From: Pedosphaera sp. | Lineage (GTDB): Bacteria > Verrucomicrobiota > Verrucomicrobiia > Limisphaerales > Pedosphaeraceae | Direction of reading: 5' to 3' | Assembly: GCA_028293285.1 (NCBI GenBank) | Contig: JAQGPC010000302.1 | Coordinates: 1-40,280 of the forward strand | Length of the DNA: 40,280 bases | Shown here: piece by piece, positions 37,698-40,280 of the stretch | How positions within the stretch are numbered: position 1 is the stretch's first letter | Layout of the letters: every line of letters begins with the position of its first letter | Notes under the pieces: generated by a model | What the model saw: the letters and a program-made list of their open reading frames with translations, nothing else | Database searches by the model: none | What the model was told of the DNA's origin: nothing | Translations under genes and position numbers: made by a program

Positions 37698-37937
37698 ATG
37701 AAGTCAAAAAAATCGCTATCGCTCCCGCTCCCCCCGCTCGAAAAAGGACAACTTTGGAAAACCAAGACCAGCCATGTTGAAATCATGCAGGTCGGCAAGA
37801 CCTTGACCTACTACCGCATCTTCGAAGGCGAAAAAAAGCGCGTCCCCACCAGCTACGGCAGCATCCAGATGGTCCAGGACTACCTGACCACCAACGGCGG
37901 CACCATCATCAAAAACGACCGCCTCACCAAAGCCTGA
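37698..37937 (+). CDS. Small 79-aa conserved-looking protein, function unknown
   Basis: The ATG at 37698 is preferred. The open frame reaches back to 37635, but the extra residues look like translated intergenic DNA. The product starts with a Lys/Pro-rich segment (MKSKKSLSLPLPPLEKGQ) followed by WKTKTSHVEIMQVGKTLTYY and a basic region KRVPTSYGSIQMVQDYLTTN that may form a beta-hairpin plus a helix. It resembles short uncharacterised proteins I associate with Verrucomicrobiota, but I cannot name a family. There is no signal peptide or membrane helix. The gene stands alone between repeat tracts and is the only plus-strand gene before the SUKH remnant. A hairpin at 37953-37967 follows the stop. 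Confidence 0.65.
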   Translation: MKSKKSLSLPLPPLEKGQLWKTKTSHVEIMQVGKTLTYYRIFEGEKKRVPTSYGSIQMVQDYLTTNGGTIIKNDRLTKA

Positions 37938-37952
37938 TCTGGGCCTTCAAAT

Positions 37953-37967
37953 GACCCGGAGGGTCAC
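37953..37967 (+). terminator. Small hairpin after the 79-aa gene
   Basis: TGACCC-GGA-GGGTCA forms a perfect 6-bp stem 15 bases after the stop. No T-run follows, so intrinsic termination is doubtful. Confidence 0.3.
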
Positions 37968-37985
37968 TTGACATTCCCATAGCAG

Positions 37986-38021
37986 CCGGTGGTAAAATCA
38001 TCAGATGATTGCCACCACCGG
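37986..38021. repeat. Long two-part hairpin
   Basis: The outer stem CCGGTGGT/ACCACCGG (8 bp) and inner stem AATCATC/GATGATT (7 bp) are separated by a small AA/GCC internal loop and capped by a single A. It is not followed by a T-run. It may be a structured RNA, a REP-like element or an mRNA end. Confidence 0.6.
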
Positions 38022-38287
38022 TTCAATCCCAAAAGCTTCACCGCCGGGTGAGGGCATGTTACCCAAAGTCTGGAGAGCGACAATACCCGTCTGGAAAGAC
38101 CCCGGGCGCAGCAACGTTAATTAGCCGAAGTTCTTGGACTTTCCCGGATTGTGATCCGTTCCTCCCACCGCCTATTTGGAATTTTCCGATTTGGGCAACA
38201 CGCCCACGGGTCGGCAGAACCAATTTATCGGGCCAAGTTCCACGACTCCTTCCTCCCTTCCAAGCGTCCACACCTATTCGAAACTAA
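38022..38287. other. Gene-free stretch before the first long repeat copy
   Basis: A 92-codon plus-strand frame crosses this stretch, but its composition does not look like a protein gene and no ribosome binding site precedes it. I see nothing else definite here. Confidence 0.5.
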
Positions 38288-38530
38288 CTAAGCACCCTGA
38301 AATGGTGCAATAAGACAGCCCAGCGTAAGCTTGTTCCCACAAGCGCCACCCTGGGTTACAAAGTTTCAAAAAAAATCACTTTGCCGACTTCGTCGGCGCG
38401 ATCCCGCATGCGGGAGAGCATCTCCCCTTGTATTTCTTCAACGCCCAAAAACCTCTACGCCCCTCAAAAATCCCCACGCCGCCTAACCCCACTCACTCAC
38501 GCACCCACATACCCACCCACTTCCCTGCCG
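38288..38530 (+). repeat. Dispersed intergenic repeat, copy A
   Basis: It begins CTAAGCACCCT and shares long segments with copy B at 38942, including GGTGCAATAAGACAGCCCAG, AATCACTTTGCCGACTTCGT and CCCACTTCCCTGC. It contains short hairpins (GCTTGT/ACAAGC and GCCGAC/GTCGGC) and ends in an ACCC-rich tract just beside the zinc-ribbon gene. It looks like a member of a REP-like family dispersed in the genome; copy number outside the window cannot be seen. Confidence 0.85.
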
Positions 38531-38533
38531 CAC

Positions 38534-38824
38534 CTAATCCCATCTCACCCATTCCCCGGCCTCATCCCGCTCCATCATTGCGTCGCATTTCGGGCAATTA
38601 TCCGGGAACTGCCACTGCCTCCACGAATGCTCCACTGAAACAGGACATTGAATGACCGGTTGCTCCTCATCCGAATTCCAAATCTCCACCGGAATATCCC
38701 GAAGCTCCTGACAATCCGCACACGCAATCGTCGTCGTCCCGGCAATCATCCCCCCATCCGGCCCGCCGGAAACCAGTGCGGTGTAACCACAACCCGCGCA
38801 TTTGAAAGTAACACGCATCCCCAT
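38534..38824 (-). CDS. Small zinc-ribbon protein, 96 aa
   Basis: The protein has Cys pairs at 9/12 (KCAGC), 35/38 (CADC) and 77/80 (NCPKC), plus Cys60 and His66, enough for one or two zinc-binding ribbons. The first pair is followed by a Gly-rich loop, and the C-terminal part is acidic with Trp residues (SWRQWQFPDNCPKCD). There is no signal peptide or enzyme motif. A purine-rich AAAGGG lies about 5 bases before the ATG at 38824; an in-frame ATG at 38818 is a possible alternative. Two related repeats flank the gene, ending 3 bases after its stop on one side and starting 117 bases upstream of its ATG on the other. The partner and function are unknown; DNA, RNA or protein binding are all possible. 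Confidence 0.75.
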   Translation of the reverse strand: MGMRVTFKCAGCGYTALVSGGPDGGMIAGTTTIACADCQELRDIPVEIWNSDEEQPVIQCPVSVEHSWRQWQFPDNCPKCDAMMERDEAGEWVRWD

Positions 38825-38941
38825 AACACCCTTTGCTATCCCACTTTCCCGAACCTGTAAATTTCAATCTCCTTTACTCGAAAAACGGCAACCGCCCCAT
38901 CACCTCATGCTCACCCACAAACCATTCTTTTATAAACCCAG

Positions 38942-39166
38942 CTAAGCACCCTAAAAGGGTGCAATAAGACAGCCCAGGGTAAGCTTGTCCCAACAAGCCC
39001 ATTGGCCGTGTGCTAACACCCCTGAGTATAAAGCCAAAAACAAAATCACTTTGCCGACTTCGTCGGCGCGAGTCCCCGAGCATCTTCCCACACCTGAACG
39101 TCCAAAACCCTCAGGCCCTCAAAAAACCACACCCACACACCCACACACCCACCCACTTCCCTGCTG
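38942..39166 (+). repeat. Dispersed intergenic repeat, copy B
   Basis: Same orientation as copy A and colinear with it over about 225 bp. It opens with a cleaner hairpin (GCACCC-TAAAA-GGGTGC, 38946-38962), keeps the GCCGAC-TTC-GTCGGC hairpin (39054-39068) and ends in a CCCACACA-rich tract. The middle differs from copy A, so the two are not a recent duplication. Confidence 0.85.
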
Positions 39167-39233
39167 CCCGTTCTTTCAATTTTTCCATGGACGCGTCTGA
39201 CTTGTCACCGATAGCTTCATTTCACAAAGAACC

Positions 39234-39402
39234 ATGAAAACTTTTGTCTCCTTTAACGAACTCTACTGTGTGTCAGACAGGACTGTGCCCGTGTCGGCAG
39301 AGGTGATCAATTCAGCGGAAAAATCTTTGGAGACTTCCTTCCCACCCGGCTACAAGGATTTCATGCTCAGATTCGGCGAAGGAGACTTCTCCGGCTATCT
39401 TA
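39234..39402 (+). pseudogene. SUKH-family (SMI1/KNR4-like) gene cut by an insertion sequence
   Basis: The first 56 codons are SUKH-like: AEVINSAEKSLETSFPPGYK, then DFMLRFGEGDFSGYL, matching the usual pattern of a helix, a proline-led P..Y motif and a G.G.f.gyl turn. SUKH proteins are often immunity proteins against secreted nuclease toxins, including contact-dependent and polymorphic toxins, but the family has other roles. The gene is interrupted after GGCTATC TTA by an 873-bp insertion sequence. Removing the element and one copy of the TTA target gives GGC TAT CTT AGG, that is G-Y-L-R, so the frame was intact before insertion. The rest of the gene lies beyond the right edge. The remaining frame fuses to the transposase reading frame by chance. 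Confidence 0.8.
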
Positions 39403-39418
39403 GAGCGTGTTTGAAAAG
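39403..39418 (+). repeat. Left terminal inverted repeat of the IS
   Basis: GAGCGTGTTTGAAAAG pairs with the right end at 40260-40275 with three mismatches. TTA immediately outside is the target duplication. Confidence 0.85.
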
Positions 39419-39449
39419 GGTTCACTTGACGGCTTTGGCAGGTTGTTGG

Positions 39450-40252
39450 ATGGAAAACAAAACACACTATGCGAGTGATTTAACTGATGCCGAGTGGGAC
39501 TGGATTGAGCCCCATGTGCCCAAACCCAAATCCGGCGGACGACCGCTCAAGCATCCCCGGCGCAAAATCATGGATGCCCTTTTCTACCTGGTGCGCGCGG
39601 GTTGCGCCTGGCGGTTGCTGCCCAGGGAGTTCGCCCCTTGGTCGACGGTTTACGGTTACTTTCGCCAGTGGACCCGGTCGGGGCTGTGGGTTGAGCTCAA
39701 CCATTTGTTGCGGGAACTCTTGCGGATCCGGAGCGGGCGGGCCCCCACGCCCACGGCCGCCATCCTGGACAGCCAAAGTGTGAAAACCGGTGACCAGCGC
39801 GGTCCGCGCGGGGTGGACGCGGGCAAGAAAATCAACGGGCGCAAGCGCCATGGTGCTGGTGGACACTTTGGGCTTGATCATCCTGGCGCTGGTCACGGCG
39901 GCCAGCGTGCAGGACCAGGACGGAGCCAAGCTCCTGCTGACTCCGGTCTTGGTGGCGTTGCGCCGCCTGCAAGTGATCTGGGCCGACGCCAAATATGGCG
40001 TGGGCTGGTTGCTGGAATGGATCAAAAGCCGGTGGCCCCTGCGGCAAGCTTCACTTGGCAGTGATCGCCAAGCCGCCGGGACAAAAGGGTTTTGCGGTCC
40101 TGCCCAAACGCTGGATCGGGGAACGCACCTTCGGTTGGCTCGTTAAATCCCGCCGGCTGGTTCGTGACTATGAAGTCAGAACAGATCACAGCGAAGCTTT
40201 CATCTATCTGGTCATGATCCGAATCATGCTCCGCCGCTTGGCAAAATCATGA
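39450..40252 (+). pseudogene. IS5-family transposase with two frameshifts
   Basis: Translation from ATG 39450 gives the N-terminal part with LTDAEWDWIEPHVPKP and the first catalytic Asp in AAILDSQSVKTGDQRG. Homology leaves this frame after GKKINGRKRH at about 39852 and continues in the +1 frame with VLVDTLGLI and the second Asp in VIWADAKYG. It shifts +1 again at about 40045 into PPGQKGFAVLPKRW and the catalytic Glu in GERTFGWL, ending at the TGA at 40250-40252. Some IS427-type elements express transposase by one programmed frameshift, so one of the shifts might be natural; two +1 shifts suggest decay or sequencing error. All three DDE residues are present. Confidence 0.85.
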
Positions 40253-40259
40253 AAAGGGA

Positions 40260-40275
40260 CTTTCCATACGCGCTC
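40260..40275 (-). repeat. Right terminal inverted repeat of the IS
   Basis: Read inward this end is GAGCGCGTATGGAAAG. The second TTA copy follows at 40276-40278, then the first two bases (GG) of the resumed SUKH gene. Confidence 0.85.
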
Positions 40276-40280
40276 TTAGG

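Larger units (their letters stand above)
39403..40275 (+). mobile_element. IS5-family insertion sequence, 873 bp (IS427-like)
   Basis: The ends are imperfect inverted repeats: left GAGCGTGTTTGAAAAG and right, read inward, GAGCGCGTATGGAAAG (13 of 16 identical). A TTA direct repeat flanks it at 39400-39402 and 40276-40278. Size, ends and the DDE transposase with DSQSVK and ERTFGW motifs point to the IS5 family, probably the IS427 group. GC content is visibly higher than in the adjoining sequence, which suits a recent arrival. It disrupts a SUKH gene. Confidence 0.9.

Noticed and set aside
37953..37967. Intrinsic terminator after the 79-aa gene
   Set aside because: The stem is good but no T-run follows, so it is kept only as a low-confidence hairpin.
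38009..38287. 92-codon plus-strand frame
   Set aside because: There is no ribosome binding site, the composition is Pro/Arg/Ser-rich without pattern, and it starts inside the long hairpin.
38381..38655. Overlapping plus-strand frames of 75-85 codons
   Set aside because: They translate the ACCC-rich tail of repeat copy A and the antisense of the zinc-ribbon gene, giving Pro/His-rich junk.
39234..40064. A natural SUKH-transposase fusion protein
   Set aside because: The continuous frame is a by-product of the insertion. IS ends and target duplication show where the two parts were joined.

Overview
The window looks like a chromosomal piece of a Verrucomicrobiota bacterium, probably a Pedosphaera-like soil or freshwater lineage. 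This rests on three things: a pilus-type gene set laid out like the Akkermansia Amuc_1098-1101 locus, an exosortase/EpsI pair, and very large Thr/Asn-rich secreted proteins built from Calx-beta, delta-60, DUF11 and P-domain modules. The phylum is an inference from gene content; no rRNA or tRNA gene was seen.

Bases 1-36157 form one almost unbroken minus-strand series, read from right to left. It begins with envelope-glycan and exosortase genes: GDP-mannose 3,5-epimerase, a GT39-like membrane glycosyltransferase, exosortase, EpsI-type protein, polyprenyl-phosphate sugar transferase and UDP-glucuronate decarboxylase. Next, behind a strong ribosome binding site, comes a tight four-gene assembly operon: a PilM-PilN fusion, an Amuc_1100-like protein, a small Amuc_1099-position protein and a secretin. 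A small unrecognised ORF follows. The series ends with five large exported proteins: an FN3 protein, an Ig-domain protein, a repeat-rich 988-aa protein, a 3177-aa Calx-beta/delta-60 protein, and a subtilisin/sedolisin-like protease that runs off the left edge.

The arrangement suggests one surface programme: glycan synthesis and exosortase processing, a secretin-based envelope machine, and large adhesive or enzymatic surface proteins. Three of the five exported proteins end in a similar C-terminal module of about 65-80 residues, which could be a sorting signal. No pilin, assembly ATPase or prepilin peptidase lies in the window.

Bases 36158-40280 are different: gene-poor and rich in repeats. 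A 1.5 kb intergenic tract holds several separate clusters of degenerate tandem repeats with periods of 10, 7 and 8 bp. Two small genes follow: a 79-aa plus-strand protein and a minus-strand zinc-ribbon protein flanked by two copies of a roughly 230-bp repeat. At the right edge a SUKH (SMI1/KNR4-like) gene is cut by an 873-bp IS5-type insertion sequence with a 3-bp target duplication and a twice-frameshifted transposase.
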